Made by a program: the position numbers and the translations under genes | Shown here: positions 14,320-27,219 of the stretch, piece by piece | Position numbering within the stretch: position 1 is the stretch's first letter | How the letters are laid out: every line of letters starts with the position of its first letter | From: Cercis canadensis | Taxonomy: Eukaryota > Streptophyta > Magnoliopsida > Fabales > Fabaceae | Assembly: GCA_003255065.1 (NCBI GenBank) | Contig: QAOA01002143.1 | Location: 111,969-175,968 of the forward strand | Length of the DNA: 64,000 nt | Direction of reading: 5' to 3' | The notes under the pieces: generated by a model | What the model saw: only the letters and a program-made list of their open reading frames with translations | Told to the model about the DNA's origin: nothing | Database searches by the model: none

Positions 14320-15031
14320 AAGCCCAACCCCAACTCTGATATTATTTATGTTTGGTACCTTTATTTTGTTTTGGGGCTTAGTTGATCAAACAAAAATGAA
14401 AAAAAAAAAAAAAAGACATAAAAATTTTACTTCTTTTACATATTTATTGCATTATTGTTTATTTTTTGAATTGTGATCGAAGATGTTAGAATTGAATTAC
14501 ACGGAAAAATAGAATAAGCAAAAAGTATTGATATACTCATGATGATTTTTATTCTTAACTTAATTTACATATTACAATTTTAATTACATTTATTTATTAA
14601 TTTTTGGATGCCCTGAATTTAATTAAAGTTCGAAGTTTAATAAGCTTTTTTGGATTTATCATGTATTATACATAAAAATAAATAATTAATTAATTAAAAT
14701 AACTCTTTTTCACTACAATAAAAAGCTGTTGAAAAACTCAACAAAAATTAGAATTGTGCAAATCAAAAGAAAGAGAATCATATGGTGTTTATTATTCATG
14801 TAGTGAAGATTTAAATTCGAAAGTCTAGAAAATATTGATAACATAGTTAACATTGATATTGGTCTTGTATGGCCAAAAAAAAAATGTTTTGGACTAGCTT
14901 TTCTTTTGGGTACAAAAATATATTTAGGTGAGGGAGATTATCTTATTTCTTGGATTAGAGGACACATTGTAGACTAGTTTGATAGGATCTTTAAAGACGG
15001 TCCAAAAATGTCATTTATAAAAATATCTATA
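14320..15031. other. AT-rich intergenic DNA
   Basis: Simple A/T-rich sequence between the cyclin T promoter and a fold-back element. I see no coding signal, RNA gene or clear repeat. Confidence 0.5.
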
Positions 15032-15499
15032 GAAATTTTCATCCTTAACTTTACATTCGATTTCGATTTTGTCCCAAAACTTTCTTTTGTTCCAAATGTT
15101 TTCCCAACCCTTAACTCTATCACAAAAACTAATGAAAATGTGCTTAGCTGGCATATTATGTTGGCAATATTACACATGTGGCATAACAATGTGCCAAATA
15201 AGATGAACACTCCATAGTCACTAAAACATTCTCATTTCATATGAAACCCTCTTCCCCTTTAATGTTGAGGTGTTATTAGTGCTGAATGCATTTCTCACTT
15301 TTTTTTGGCATATTACTATGCCACGTGTGCATATATTAACCATGTAATATACCACCTAAGCACATTTAGTTAGTTTTTGTAACGGAGTTAGGGGTTGAAA
15401 AAACATTAGTATAATTAAAAAAACATTTAGGACAAAATTGGAAAAAAAAAGTTTTGGAACAAAATAGAAATAAAGTTAAGGGACAAAAATGACAATTTC
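15032..15499. mobile_element. Fold-back/MITE-like element with ~185-bp imperfect arms
   Basis: The two ends are imperfect inverted copies. The left arm (about 15032-15215) contains TTTTGTCCCAAAACTTTC, CTAATGAAAATGTGCTTAG and TGGCATATTA. The right arm (about 15290-15499), read on the other strand, has the same blocks in the same order (TTTTGTTCCAAAACTTT, CTAACTAAATGTGCTTAGG, GTGGCAT). Nothing coding lies between the arms. I could not define a clean target-site duplication, so the superfamily is unassigned; long arms suggest a Mutator-type or fold-back derivative. Confidence 0.7.
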
Positions 15500-16125
15500 A
15501 CCAAACATTTATCTTGAATTGTTAATATCTCCAAATCATCCTATAAAAAAATATCTCCAAATCAAAGGTGAAAGACAATACATTTTAATTTTGTTTTGAC
15601 CTCAAAAGAAAAGTTTGTTTTCTGAAAAAAGGCTCTTTCAATTGTATGCTTTTTTTTTTTCTTTTATCTGATGTAATAAAAAAGACATTTTAACTTTATT
15701 TAAATTGTTAATATTTTTTATAATTAAAATACAATAACTTGAATCTAACATCTCTCTAAATTTATGTTGATTTAATTATTTGAGTTGCGTGTAATTGATA
15801 AATCTGCCACATATTCAAGCTAGTTACTTGTTTGGGTTCGGCCAGTGAAAGACTTTTGGAATCACTTTATTGTTTATTCTGATGTTTTTTCCCTATTATT
15901 TTTGATAAAAATATAAATTTTATTTGTTAAAGAGGCGTAATATTATTGAGTTAAGTGGTCATGAAACTAACATTTAGGATTTGGAGAGATTTTTAAAATT
16001 CGGTATTAAATTTTGATATATCTATTTTGTTGATTATGATATTATTATTGATAATTTAAATATTTATTTTTATATGAAATTTAAAATATTTATGTATATA
16101 AATATATAGTATAATGTAAATATTT
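15500..16125. other. AT-rich intergenic DNA
   Basis: No gene or clear repeat is seen before the assembly gap. Short poly-T and AT-rich stretches only. Confidence 0.5.
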
Positions 16126-16507
16126 NNNNNNNNNNNNNNNNNNNNNNNNNNNNNNNNNNNNNNNNNNNNNNNNNNNNNNNNNNNNNNNNNNNNNNNNNNN
16201 NNNNNNNNNNNNNNNNNNNNNNNNNNNNNNNNNNNNNNNNNNNNNNNNNNNNNNNNNNNNNNNNNNNNNNNNNNNNNNNNNNNNNNNNNNNNNNNNNNNN
16301 NNNNNNNNNNNNNNNNNNNNNNNNNNNNNNNNNNNNNNNNNNNNNNNNNNNNNNNNNNNNNNNNNNNNNNNNNNNNNNNNNNNNNNNNNNNNNNNNNNNN
16401 NNNNNNNNNNNNNNNNNNNNNNNNNNNNNNNNNNNNNNNNNNNNNNNNNNNNNNNNNNNNNNNNNNNNNNNNNNNNNNNNNNNNNNNNNNNNNNNNNNNN
16501 NNNNNNN
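16126..16507. other. Assembly gap (382 n)
   Basis: An unbroken run of n. The apparent 163-residue open frame across it is meaningless. Confidence 0.99.
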
Positions 16508-16754
16508 CAAATAAAATAAGTACAATTTATGAAGTTCTAATGTTGGTTGAAGTTGAACCACTCTCTATATTCTACAAAGCCAACAAAAAAAAAGAAAAAA
16601 AATTTAGGTTTGGGGAAAATGGAACTCAAGGTCGAGGGACTGAGGGAGGAAGAGTCAAGTCAATGTGTTGGTGATTTAGTGTGGGAAAACCTTAGGCCAT
16701 AATGAAGCCTTTTTGTGAAGAAATTTTTTTAAAAAAATTTATGTAATGTATTTT

Positions 16755-16938
16755 ATATATATATATATACAGTGCGGGGCGAGGCGGGGTGGGGCAGGGC
16801 TTTCCCATCCCCAGACCCGCCCCTATCAAATTACCCATCTCCATCCTCATACCCATTTTTTTTGCCTCATACCCATACCCGAACGGGTAAAAAAACAAAA
16901 CCGGGGGCCCATCGGGTCTGGAGCAAATTGCCATCCCT
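16755..16938. mobile_element. hAT-like non-autonomous element end (remnant)
   Basis: This GC-rich island in AT-rich DNA contains GCGGGGCGAGGCGGGG, ACCCGCCCC and CCCGAACGGGTAA, and ends in TTGCCATCCCTA (16927-16938). Its reverse complement, TAGGGATGGCAA, matches the terminal repeat of a common class of plant hAT-derived elements with GGGGCGGGG/CCCGCCCC interiors. The opposite terminus is not seen and may lie in or near the gap. No coding capacity. Confidence 0.5.
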
Positions 16939-17036
16939 ACCTGTATCTAAAACTAAGCAGCAGAAACCGGTAGCCGCCAAACGAATCCCTACCTGTATCT
17001 AAAACTAAGCAGCAGAAACCGGTAGCCGCCAAACGA
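16933..17036. repeat. 52-bp perfect tandem duplication
   Basis: Positions 16933-16984 are repeated exactly at 16985-17036; each unit runs from ATCCCTACCTG to CCGCCAAACGA. It abuts the hAT-like terminus and sits in the presumed promoter/5'UTR of the aminotransferase gene. Confidence 0.9.
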
Positions 17037-17436
17037 ACACTCCTCCCTCCTCTCAAATCCTGAATCAAGGTATCTTCATCAACTTTCACTTCTCTATTTC
17101 GGTTTATGGGAAAAACCAGCATTCAATTCTCATCGTTAATGTTGTTCTCTGTTTCCATTTCATTTATTCAGCTTGCCGTTTTGATTCATTTAACGTTTTG
17201 TCCCCCATAGTTTTTCTTGCTTTTTGCTGCAAGTTGCTTTGGTTCTGTCAATCAGCAAAAAGTTTTTTTTTTTTTTTTCCAATTTTCCCACGCTCTTTTT
17301 GTCGGAAATAAACCACCCAGAAACTTTATTTTTTGCTTGAAATTGAGTCTCAATTATATGGGTAGCTAATTGTTAGTTTATTGCATTTTTCAGCTAAGGT
17401 AAAGGAAAGGGAAAGTTGAGACCTTTGCCACACACA

Positions 17437-19845
17437 ATGAGTGCCGTTCACATTTGTCTCAACAATTCAATTGCTCAATCACCGTGCAATCTCCGGCGAT
17501 TTCTCAATTTAGAGAGAGAAAGCATTTTGGGGAGAGGAAAATCAGTGATTCAAGTTAGTCGTGGGAGGGTTTTGACTGCATGTCTTAATGTGGATGTTGA
17601 AGCACCTAATAGTGCTGGGAAGTTGGGGTTGGGGAAGAAGACTGAGGAGGTGATTGAGATGGAGGCCAAGTTTCTGGTGGGAACTTATGCAAGAGCACCA
17701 GTTGTGCTTGAGAGGGGGGAAGGGTGTAAATTGTATGATGTTGCAGGGCGAGAGTATTTGGATTTGAGTTCCGGGATCGCGGTTAATGCATTAGGGCATG
17801 GGGATCCAGACATGTTGAAGACTGTGATTGAGCAAGCTAGTAATCTTATTCATGTCAGCAATATTTACTATACGATGCCTCAGGTACGGGCATTCCATGA
17901 TTTATACGTTTGTATGAATTGTTTCTAATTTGTCTTCAGTTGCTGAGAAAGCATGGAAAAATAATAACTTCAACTACTTTTGCTTTCATAATTTGTCCTA
18001 AATTAAGGTACTGGCCATTCTTGATTGTGCACTGTGCATAATCGTATCTGTTTTTTAAGTATATTGCTGGTCAGGTTTAGGTGGGAGAGATGTACAAATT
18101 ATATATTGCCCTTTGCTTAGCATCTGGCGTGTGTTGATTATTCTTTGTTTATAAACATTTTTTATTACTATACAGAGGATCATTGCTATTTGCTAGTGTT
18201 CTGTGGGATAGCATCAATAGAATGTCTTGGATGAGTAAATCTGATAAAATTACACGCTTATCTAATATAAGGTAACCCACAGTTACTGGAACTCTGTTTT
18301 TTCTTTTCCAAATAAAACTGTGTGTGTGCGTGCTCGCATGGTGTGTGTCACTTCCTCCAATGTCACTCCATGCAGATCCTCCTCCTCTTAAGAACAATGG
18401 AGTTTAAGATCTCAGGTTCCATACTTCTTGGTACTAGAAAGTCTCTGGTTACGTTCAGTCTCACACCAGAAAATCTCTTGATATTTTCATTAATCTTGAA
18501 TGCCAGCTTTTCAAAGGTCAAAACAATTTACTTTTGTTGTTTGTTCATTGATAGGAGTCATTTACAGGTGTGGCACATTGGTGTGCTTCATCTGCTTCTT
18601 TAATTAGTATAGTGTTGATGCAGGTAGAGCTTGCAAAGCGTCTAGTGGCTAAATCTTTTGCTGATCGTGTGTTTTTTGCAAATTCTGGAACCGAAGCAAA
18701 TGAAGCAGCTATTAAATTTGCAAGAAAGTATCAGAGACACACAAATACTGATGGGAAAGAGCCAGCCACAGAGTTCATAGCTTTTAGCAATTGCTTTCAT
18801 GGAAGAACCTTGGGTTCCCTTGCTTTGACTAGCAAAGTGCAGTATAGATCACCATTTGAACCTGTTATGCCTGGAGTTACTTTTCTAGAATATGGAAATG
18901 CCCAAGCAGTAAAAGAATTAATACAGAAGGGGAAAATTGCTGCAGTTTTTGTGGAACCCATCCAAGGAGAAGGGGGCATATACAGTGCAACAAAGGAATT
19001 CCTACAGTCTTTGCGTGCTGCTTGTGACGAGGCTGGGGCTCTTCTTGTCTTTGACGAGGTATATGCTACCTAATCTTGATATGCAATTGCACTTTTATGA
19101 GTAGTAAATGCATCTTCTTGTCTACGCTTGTTCTTAATATAAGTATGCATATGCAACTAAGGATTATACGCGAATTTATCTCCTTCTTCAGGCCAGCATC
19201 ACATGATGCAAAGAGAGATTTTAGTAATTCCTCACAGACATATTATATTGAATGACAAAATATTCAGTTCTTCGTTGTGATTTTCTTTTTAACAAACACT
19301 TTTATGTTATTTTCTAGGTTCAATGTGGGTTAGGCAGGACAGGGCTGCTTTGGGCCCATGAGGCTTATGGTGTCTTTCCAGATATGATGACACTTGCGAA
19401 GCCTCTTGCTGGAGGTCTACCTATTGGAGCAGTTCTAGTGACTGAAAAAGTTGCTTCTGCGATAAACTACGGTGACCATGGAAGCACTTTTGCTGGAAGT
19501 CCTCTTGTTTGTAAAACTGCTCTTACTGTTTTGGAGAAAATCTCAGAACCTGATTTCTTGGCTGCTGTCTCTAAGAAAGGCTTATACTTCAGAGAACTGT
19601 TAAAGCAGAAGTTGGGAGGAAACTCACATGTGAGGGAGATTCGTGGTTTTGGACTAATTATTGGAATTGATTTAGATGTACCTGCATCACCTCTTGTGGA
19701 TGCATGCCGAAATTCTGGGCTTCTAGTATTAACTGCCGGAAAAGGAAACGTTGTCAGGATTGTGCCTCCATTGATCATAACTGAGCAGGAGCTTGAGAAA
19801 GCAGCTGAAATTCTGCATCAAACTCTTCCAGTTCTTGATCAGTAA
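17437..19845 (+). CDS. WIN1/TUP5-like (argD family): Acetylornithine aminotransferase, plastid
   Basis: Three exons, 17437-17883, 18624-19058 and 19318-19845, join in phase to 469 residues. It converts N-acetylglutamate semialdehyde and glutamate to N-acetylornithine and 2-oxoglutarate in arginine synthesis, normally in the chloroplast. The first 60-70 residues are Ser/Arg-rich and acid-poor, as in a transit peptide. Class-III aminotransferase motifs follow: NSGTEAN (about 169-175) for phosphate contact, [25 protein letters not shown] with the ring-nitrogen Asp at about 293, and [14 protein letters not shown] with the Schiff-base Lys at about 322. The length matches Arabidopsis WIN1 (about 457). 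I chose the ATG at 17437; the frame is open a little further but without an ATG. A 5'UTR intron is likely (donor 17070, acceptor ending 17393). No lesion seen. Confidence 0.94.
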
Positions 19846-21319
19846 ACTAGGAGGAACAATGTTGTCTCCCTATTTGCGAATAGAAAGCCTATGATTTATG
19901 TGTATTTATACAACTGTTGTAAGACTTAGATGATAAAACCTCTTGTCACTATCTTGGTGGTGAGAATGTTGTAGCAAGTTTAAATCAGACATTTCATGAA
20001 CCCACTTTACATCTGATTCAAAATGATAAAATAGGTAGTCCCATTAAATACCAGATTGTCAATGTCGTGCACCAGTGTTTATCAATCTTGCTTCTTCATT
20101 AAAAATTTCTGGGCTTGATGCATTAGATAGAATCAATTTATCTTTTGTACAGAACTTGCTAGTATCATTTGTTACTTCTGATATGTTCATGTACTCTTAG
20201 GTTGAATTTGTAATATTTGGTGCTGCCAATATATTTTTGCGTTGTCTTTCATATGACGTGCTGATTCCTTTCTTTACAGTTTACACTTTAGAGCATTGTC
20301 TCAATTTCTTTCTCATATGACGTGCAACATCGTCCCTGTCGGTGCCTACAACTCCAAATAATTGGCGGGCCTTTTGTGACTTTGACTCTTTGAGCACCTA
20401 TCCAAATCAACACCTATCTTCCTCAGCAAGACAAAAAGGGTAAGAAAAAGAACTGAGACCAAAGAAATTCCACATGCTTTTATATTTGAGGGCTTAGAAG
20501 TTAAAATTATTCTTGAAAATTAAAATTAATTGTTTTACAGATAAATATTTTCTTTCATTGCAATTGAAAATCAATTTGTCATATTATGAAATTTATTTTT
20601 ATTTAATTATTTTTAAAAAAATACAAGGACACACAACATAATTAATTTAAAAAATTGGGATTTAATATTTGAATTTGAGTCTTATTTTTTATATCTCTTA
20701 CGAAAATTTTGTTTTATCTATGATAAAAAAAATATTTTTTTAGAAGTTAATATGCACTGATTTTGTCGAGAGAAAATTATTGCTGACTGTTAAGTGTATC
20801 AAATAAATAATATTTATTATTTATTTCTTTTATCTTGAAGGTAATAATTGATTGATTTTCTTATTACATGTTAAGGTAATAATCAATTAATTTTTTTTAT
20901 CATGTTTATAATTTGAAATTTAAAAATTAATTATTCTTAACGTTAAAATATTTTTAAACATAAAACGAACTTTTGTTAGATTAACTTTTCTGGAAAATTA
21001 TTTTTCTTGTTGAGCCAAACGACTACTTCAAAGTTGAAATTACGTTTTCCTTTTCTTTTATTACACGAAAATCTAACTCCATATAATTAAAAAATAATAA
21101 TTAAGACAAAAGAATGCGCGTCTCAATCAGCGCAATTCATAGCTCGTACGCTTATAACTCCTGCATCGTCTGCTTCCTCTCTCGTGCTCTATCTATCTTT
21201 GTATATATATGTGAACTGAGCAGCAAATTATCCAAAATTCAAAATTTTTTTTGCCTTATTTTGATTCAAAGTTTGAAAATTTTGAATGGTTTTGATCGAT
21301 TGTGGATCAATCGAAGGTC
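19846..21319. other. 3' flank and intergenic DNA between two plus-strand genes
   Basis: This contains the 3'UTR of the aminotransferase and the promoter/5'UTR of the TPR gene, with very AT-rich DNA at about 20480-21100. A segment at 20161-20245 resembles 21946-22026 in the first TPR intron (see findings). No other gene recognised. Confidence 0.5.
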
Positions 21320-24302
21320 ATGGCAGCTTCTCCTTTGAACAAGATCGAGCGCGCTCACCAGATGTACCGCGACGGAAGCTACGAGGTGGCCCTAGGGTTC
21401 TATACGGAGGCTATTGGGATGGCTAAGACCAAAACCCAGACGATCGCTTTGCATAGCAATAGAGCTGCTTGTTACCTCAAGCTTCACGATTTCAAGAGGG
21501 TAATTGTTGATTTGTGTTTTCTTTTTTAATTGCTTATTTTTCAAATTCGTGTTTGTTCATGATTGGTATTAAGTGGGGGTCCTATTTTCTCTGCAATTCG
21601 AATCTATTTAGCGATACAGTTTAGGGGGTTCTGCTGTAAACATCAAGAAATGATTTTTTCTTATTGTAAAAATGGTTTTACTTAAGAAAAGGTGAGAAAT
21701 TTGGATTTATGAATGATAAATTTGAATAATATTTGTGATTTTTGTTCCAAATTATTATGCTTATGTCCTCCAGAAATACAAAAGTTATCAGTAAACGAAG
21801 ATAATAAAATTCAGTGTACTTTTGGCACTCCCTACTCATAAAGAAGAAACACCCTTATTTGGAAAGTCTTTCGAAGTAGGATTCTATTTTTCTTTTTTTC
21901 ATATTATATACCATCTTACCATGGAAAAAATTTGCTGGTACCGTTTGTTACTTTTGATCGATCATTGTACTCTTGGATTGAATTTGTACTTTTTAGTGTT
22001 GCTAATATATTTTTCCTTTGTCTTAGGAAAATTGTTGTTTGCATTTGCTTGAGGAATTCTCAGCTGCTTGCATAGATTTTGACACTTGGAGTGTAAGAAA
22101 TAATTCGAATGTTCCACTTAGGAGGACACGCTTAGAGAATATTAAATTTATTTGCAGAACAGTATGAGTCATACTACCATAGAGAGTGTTCTCTCTAGAA
22201 TGCTATAAATTTCATTTTTGAAACAGCTATAGAAAGACAAAACTGATATAGCCCATAGATGAAATTTGGTAATCTTGCTTACGCTTTATGGATGCCTAAA
22301 ATTAATATCTAAATCCACGTGCAATTATGGGTCTGTCTCAATGGATGGAGGGGCACCATCCTTTCACTGTAGTCTGTAAGTAGAAGTCGCCACCATATAA
22401 TCAACTGTAAATGAAAAAAATGTTGATTGAATGTGTTCATTTCCTTGTGCCACAACTCTGTCTAGAGACCAATACCTAGTAACAAATGTCAACAAATACA
22501 AGCTGCTCTATTGATGATGAATTATTAGTCTTATGATTCTTCAATCCCAAAGTTCAAGCCTTTGTGTGTGTGTATATGTATAGATACATATTAGTTGGAT
22601 TTTCTCTTATAATTACAATGTTGGTGCTTATCATTTTTCTATCTTGTCATCCCTCTGTTTCTCCCCCTCTTCATTTGTCTCTTTTGCAAAGATTTTTCTG
22701 TATGATTGTTGATTAAAATTGTTTCTTGGATATAGTTAACTATTGTCACTACTATCACAGGCAGCAGAAGAATGTACCTCAGTGCTTGAGCTTGATAGCG
22801 AGCACAGTGGAGCACTGATGTTGCGAGCTCAAACTCTAGTCACCCTCAAGGAGTACCATTCAGCACTTTTTGATGTCAACAGGCTCTTAGAATTGAACCC
22901 ATCCTCAGAGGTCTATCAAAACCTTCAAGCTCGCTTGAGGACACAATTGGTAGGGTGTCATCTCTTCTCTGATTTTTCCGTTGCAGTTGCATATATTGCC
23001 AAGTTTCTATTTGAGAGGTTTTAAGTACTGAGTGGAGTAATCATATTGGTCTTCCTGACAACTTGTATTGCTGTGACTCATGACTCTGACCGAATTAGTA
23101 GCGTTATTACAGTCCTTAGAATTAGGATAATTCTGAGAGTCGTTTTGATGTAGTAGAAAGGGTGAACAACAGCCAATCATGACAGAATTAGGGAAAGGGA
23201 TACAATAGATTGAGATTGTAACAAAGAAGGTTCTAGGGTTTGGAAACCATTCAGATCTGAAGAGACCATATTCATTGGTAAGAAAAATTACAGTCAGCCC
23301 CAAAATTCAAACTACCCCTAAAGACTAATAATTACAATTAGCCCCAAATCATATAATTATTTGTAGGTAATGTGGTCTTTAAACTTAGGGTTTCTTGAAG
23401 TGCTAATGCATCCTGCATCACATTTTTTGTTTTGTTCATTTTTCTCTGCCCTTTCTTCCCTATCCAATATGATCAAAATCAATTGCATGCATCATGCTCC
23501 ATGTCTCTTTTTATTTTTTATTTTACACCTGCAATCCTTTGCTTTATATCCTCTTTTGATATCGGACAAACTGAGTTTTGATTCAGTAAGCAACTATGTA
23601 TGAGGGCCTACAATTTATGCTGTAATTTTGTTAAATACAATGAGCTGCCTGAGAACATAAATTGGTCAAGTGCCTAACTGTTTTGTGGTAGCATTGAACT
23701 TTTGGGTCAATAATTGACAGTTTGAAGTGCAAAATTGGGAGAACTTATTGCACTATTGGACTTTTGGGAAGTATTTTCTCAGCTATTAGTAAGAAATGGT
23801 TTCTTTTTTTGCTCAAGGAAAGTCACTTGCTCCAATACCAGAGTCAGAAGAGGAAATTGAAGAAGAGGGAGATGACAAAGACGAGGTACCACTAAAAAGA
23901 GATGATAAAAAGGAAGAAATTGGAGAGAAAGATGTGAAAACTTCCAATATTCAGAGAGATCAGAAGGATGAGATTGGCAAGGCTACAAGCAATGCTGCAT
24001 TTCCTGGCCCTGAAACACACTCCAAGATATCATCTGAACAAGGAAGAGACCAATATCATGTGCCTAAGAATTCCACACCAGAAGCTATTGCCTCTAAAGC
24101 ACCAAACAAGGAATCATCCGAGCAAAAATCCAAAGCATGGCAGTCAATTCCAAAGCCAAAAGGACATTCAGCTCTAGACTATGCACGCTGGGACAGTGTT
24201 GAAGATGGTTCCAGTGAAGATGATGACGATGATGATGAAGAAGAATCTCTGCCCCAGTATCGATTTCGTGTAAGAACTGTTGGTGTTCGTCCAGTGAAGT
24301 GA
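21320..24302 (+). CDS. Small TPR protein with acidic C-terminal tail
   Basis: Three exons, 21320-21499, 22761-22949 and 23823-24302, join in phase to 282 residues. The ATG at 21320 (MAASPLNKIERAHQ) is the first in frame. Residues about 5-115 form roughly three tetratricopeptide units: AHQMYRDGSYEVALGFYTEAI, ALHSNRAACYLKLHDFKRA and ALMLRAQTLVTLKEYHSALF. Such TPRs resemble the HSP70/HSP90 cochaperone type and bind partner peptides. The rest (about 125-282) is highly charged and disordered, Glu/Lys/Asp-rich, with a run of Asp/Glu near 260 and a basic end (RFRVRTVGVRPVK). The third exon needs the acceptor GGAAAG|TCACTT, which alone keeps the frame. From memory it resembles Arabidopsis At1g56090 (about 270 residues). 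The partner is unknown. Confidence 0.82.
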
Positions 24303-24658
24303 AAAGAGACGAACGCACAGGACATATAAATGGCAGTTCTGGTTGAATATTGCACAGACAAACAAGTGAGTCTCGTGGATAAGAATGGGCTGGTCAGAAT
24401 AGCTCATCGGGTCTGTCATGTTGATTTTTGAATCCTATTGAAGTACTAGCTTTTACTGGTCCTTTTGATTGTTAAAGAACTGATAGTCAGATGAGCTATC
24501 TGAAGTTCATAAGGACTCCCTCTGTGTAAAGCTAACTTCCTGATGTCTAAGTTTGTTTCCATCTGCTGTGTTATAATTACATTGGTTCATGCTTGCAAAT
24601 ATGATCTGGTATAGAGAGAGTCTTCAGCAGTTGACACCCAAAGGCATGACCATTCAAC

Positions 24659-24866
24659 AACGGCAAGGGCGAAGATGATTATTTTCCTTGGTGCTCAAGT
24701 TCCTACTTCTGTAATTAATACGGAATTTTCCTGATATTGGCTTGCTAGGGTGGCACTGCAACAAGGCCAAGGGCGAAGATGATTATTTTCCTTGGTGCTC
24801 AAGTTCCTACTTTTGTAATTAATACGGAATTTTCCTGATATTGGCTTGCTAGGGTGGCACTGCAGG
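24659..24866. repeat. 104-bp tandem duplication in the 3' flank of the TPR gene
   Basis: A unit containing CAAGGGCGAAGATGATTA and GGCTTGCTAGGGTGGCA occurs twice with period 104 (anchors at 24664 and 24768), with a single C/T difference in the centre. It probably lies in or just beyond the TPR 3'UTR. Confidence 0.85.
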
Positions 24867-26240
24867 CGCCCATTGTATTATTCTTTCCATCTTGCAAAAT
24901 CTAGTCATTCAAGTGTAGAGACAAATTCAGATTTATACTATGATCTCTATTTCTTTGTCATACAAGGCTTGCGTGACTGATTATTACAGAGGGAGGGAGG
25001 GAAAAATATGAATTGAAGATATAATGTATTAATACTCGAAAATATTATTTATTCAAATTTATGTCCAATTATTTTTCTTCCTCTAATCTCTTAGATATAT
25101 ATATATATATATACACACACACGTACGTGTATACACACATATATAGGCTGATAGCATGGAGTATAATATCATTTAAGACATAAAATTCAGTAGAAGTTTT
25201 GGGACAACTAAGCATTATTATCTTCTCCGTGGAATCCACATGGTAAGGAGGAGTTGAAGATCACCAACAACTTTTAATTTTCTTCCTTGCAAACCATCAT
25301 ACATTTTTCATAGCAACCCTTAAACTTAAAAGGGTTAAATGTGTTTACAATTGAGATATAGAATTTTCTTTTAGTGGAGAAACAATTGTGGGAATAGAAC
25401 TATTTGAATATAGATCTACTAATGATCTTTAATTCAAGTTAAGACTTCTATATATTATTACAAACAAAATACACAATTCATCAAAGGAACTAAAACATAA
25501 TATTTTATTTATTTCTGTCGTTTAGACTATTGAAAAATGTGAAATCAATGAGAAAATATCTTATGTTTTGAAGTGATTTATTGGAACTCTACTACAAACA
25601 CATACATTGTGTGCTCAAGGTGAAAAAAAGTACTATACAAAGTGTATTATTTTTTATTGTTAATTTATCATGTGTGCTATCTATTTAAGCGAAAAACAAG
25701 ATTTTTTTTTAATGAAATGAAAAACAAGAATTAGAATTGTAAAGAACGACCAATTTGGTTATGATCCATTTTCTTTCTCTCTCTCCCTTACTTTTTGTAA
25801 AATGGAAATCACATCTAACAACTCTAAGAATTAACTTCAATGCTGCTTACTACCAAACTCCTCATAAAATCTTGAGGGTGCTTCTAGCAGAAATTCATGT
25901 ACTTCCACTACATTATATGACTCAAAATGATTGAAAATTTCAAAACCGAACACAAAGTGGATGTAGCAGGAAAACAGATCTTTGCTCATTCTTCAACATA
26001 ACTATTTTGGTTTTATACACGGTTTATTGTACCTAACACATGAGTGTTGGCAGATGGGTGTGCAATCTTCATATTAATTTGTGAGGTAAGTTTTATAACT
26101 TTCCATACAGGCACAAACCATTTTTCCATATCTAGATGTTGAAACTTGAGAGATAATCATAGTTTAAATTTGAAATACTTTTCGGTGCTAATTAAATTTG
26201 AAATATTATAAGCATCCTAAGTAGAACATGAGGTTCTTTC

Positions 26241-26277
<37 letters not shown>

Positions 26278-26909
26278 CTAATGATAATAAAATAATAACA
26301 ATAGTAATAATAACAATAATAATTATAATTATAATAATCCATATAATTGATTTGTAAAGGAGTTTGAGTGAATCATAGTACATATATTATATATATAGCA
26401 CGAAGTTTTAATCCAGAATCTCAAGTATACTACCAAAGTCACTCACTGCTAGCATACATCTAGTAGCTTAATAGTGGAAGTGTTTGTATGTACTTGATTT
26501 GTTGTATGTTTATTTTTTTCATTAACATTTATAGTAGTAGGCAATAGTATCACTTTTTCTATTAATGCAGAAAATCATGACTAAAATCTTATTTTATCTT
26601 GCAGTTGTAGGAGCCTGGAGGAGGATTCCACTTAGTATTCTTCCACGCTACTTGTGTTATCTGTGCATCGTTGGCAAGTAAATAATTAGATATATAACTA
26701 AGCCCTCAAAAACAAAAAAACAACGAAAAAAAGAAGAGAAAACCACAATATACAAGCACTATCTTATTGATCCATACAGAAATGGATCTAGTCAAATTTA
26801 GATATTATTATATGTGCAGTGTGTGAAGTAATGCATATATGAATAACTGGTGTATTGATAATATTACTCTAACGATAATGATACAAAGACAAAGCATAGA
26901 AGTGAGAAC
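24867..26909. other. Intergenic DNA with two microsatellites
   Basis: A TA/CA repeat lies at about 25095-25145 and an AAT-type triplet repeat with degenerate continuation at about 26242-26335. No coding exon, RNA gene or transposon boundary is recognised in the remainder. Confidence 0.6.
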
Positions 26910-27197
26910 CTATATTGGCTCCATGTTTGATTTGGAATCCATATGATAACTGTGAGGTTTTCCCTCCTTGTACTCCATCATACATCTCTCATGGCAGTCG
27001 TTAAACCTAGGAGGCCATTTCATAAGTCCCCAACAGCGGCTAGTGCACAGGATATAGCAATCTATCTGTTTTTTGGTCGGCTTCTCCTCACTCAAAGGAT
27101 CATGAGAAACAAGTTTTGAAGCAGAAAAGTGTTCGACAAAATGCCTAGGATAGTCATCAGCTTGCACCACGATTAGCATCATCACTACCAACACCAT
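26910..27197 (-). CDS. Small secreted Cys-rich peptide, possibly start-damaged
   Basis: From the first in-frame ATG (27197) the frame encodes 95 residues: a very hydrophobic N-terminus (MVLVVMMLIVVQA) ending at a plausible signal-peptidase site, a variable stretch, then DCYILCTSRCWG and DCHERC. The spacing C-x3-C-x3-C ... C-x3-C resembles the paired C-x3-C-x3-C frame of Ole e 6-type pollen peptides, with the sixth Cys replaced by Tyr. In frame and upstream lies a stretch reading GKKYSNKV that would complete a classic signal peptide, but the ATG before it is one base out of frame. So the gene either uses the internal ATG or has lost its start by a 1-base deletion. No neighbour helps. Function unknown. 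Confidence 0.5.
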   Translation of the reverse strand: MVLVVMMLIVVQADDYPRHFVEHFSASKLVSHDPLSEEKPTKKQIDCYILCTSRCWGLMKWPPRFNDCHERCMMEYKEGKPHSYHMDSKSNMEPI

Positions 27198-27219
27198 CAC
27201 CTTGTTGGAGTATTTTTTA

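Noticed and set aside
16070..16561. 163-codon minus-strand frame
   Set aside because: It is almost wholly the assembly gap.
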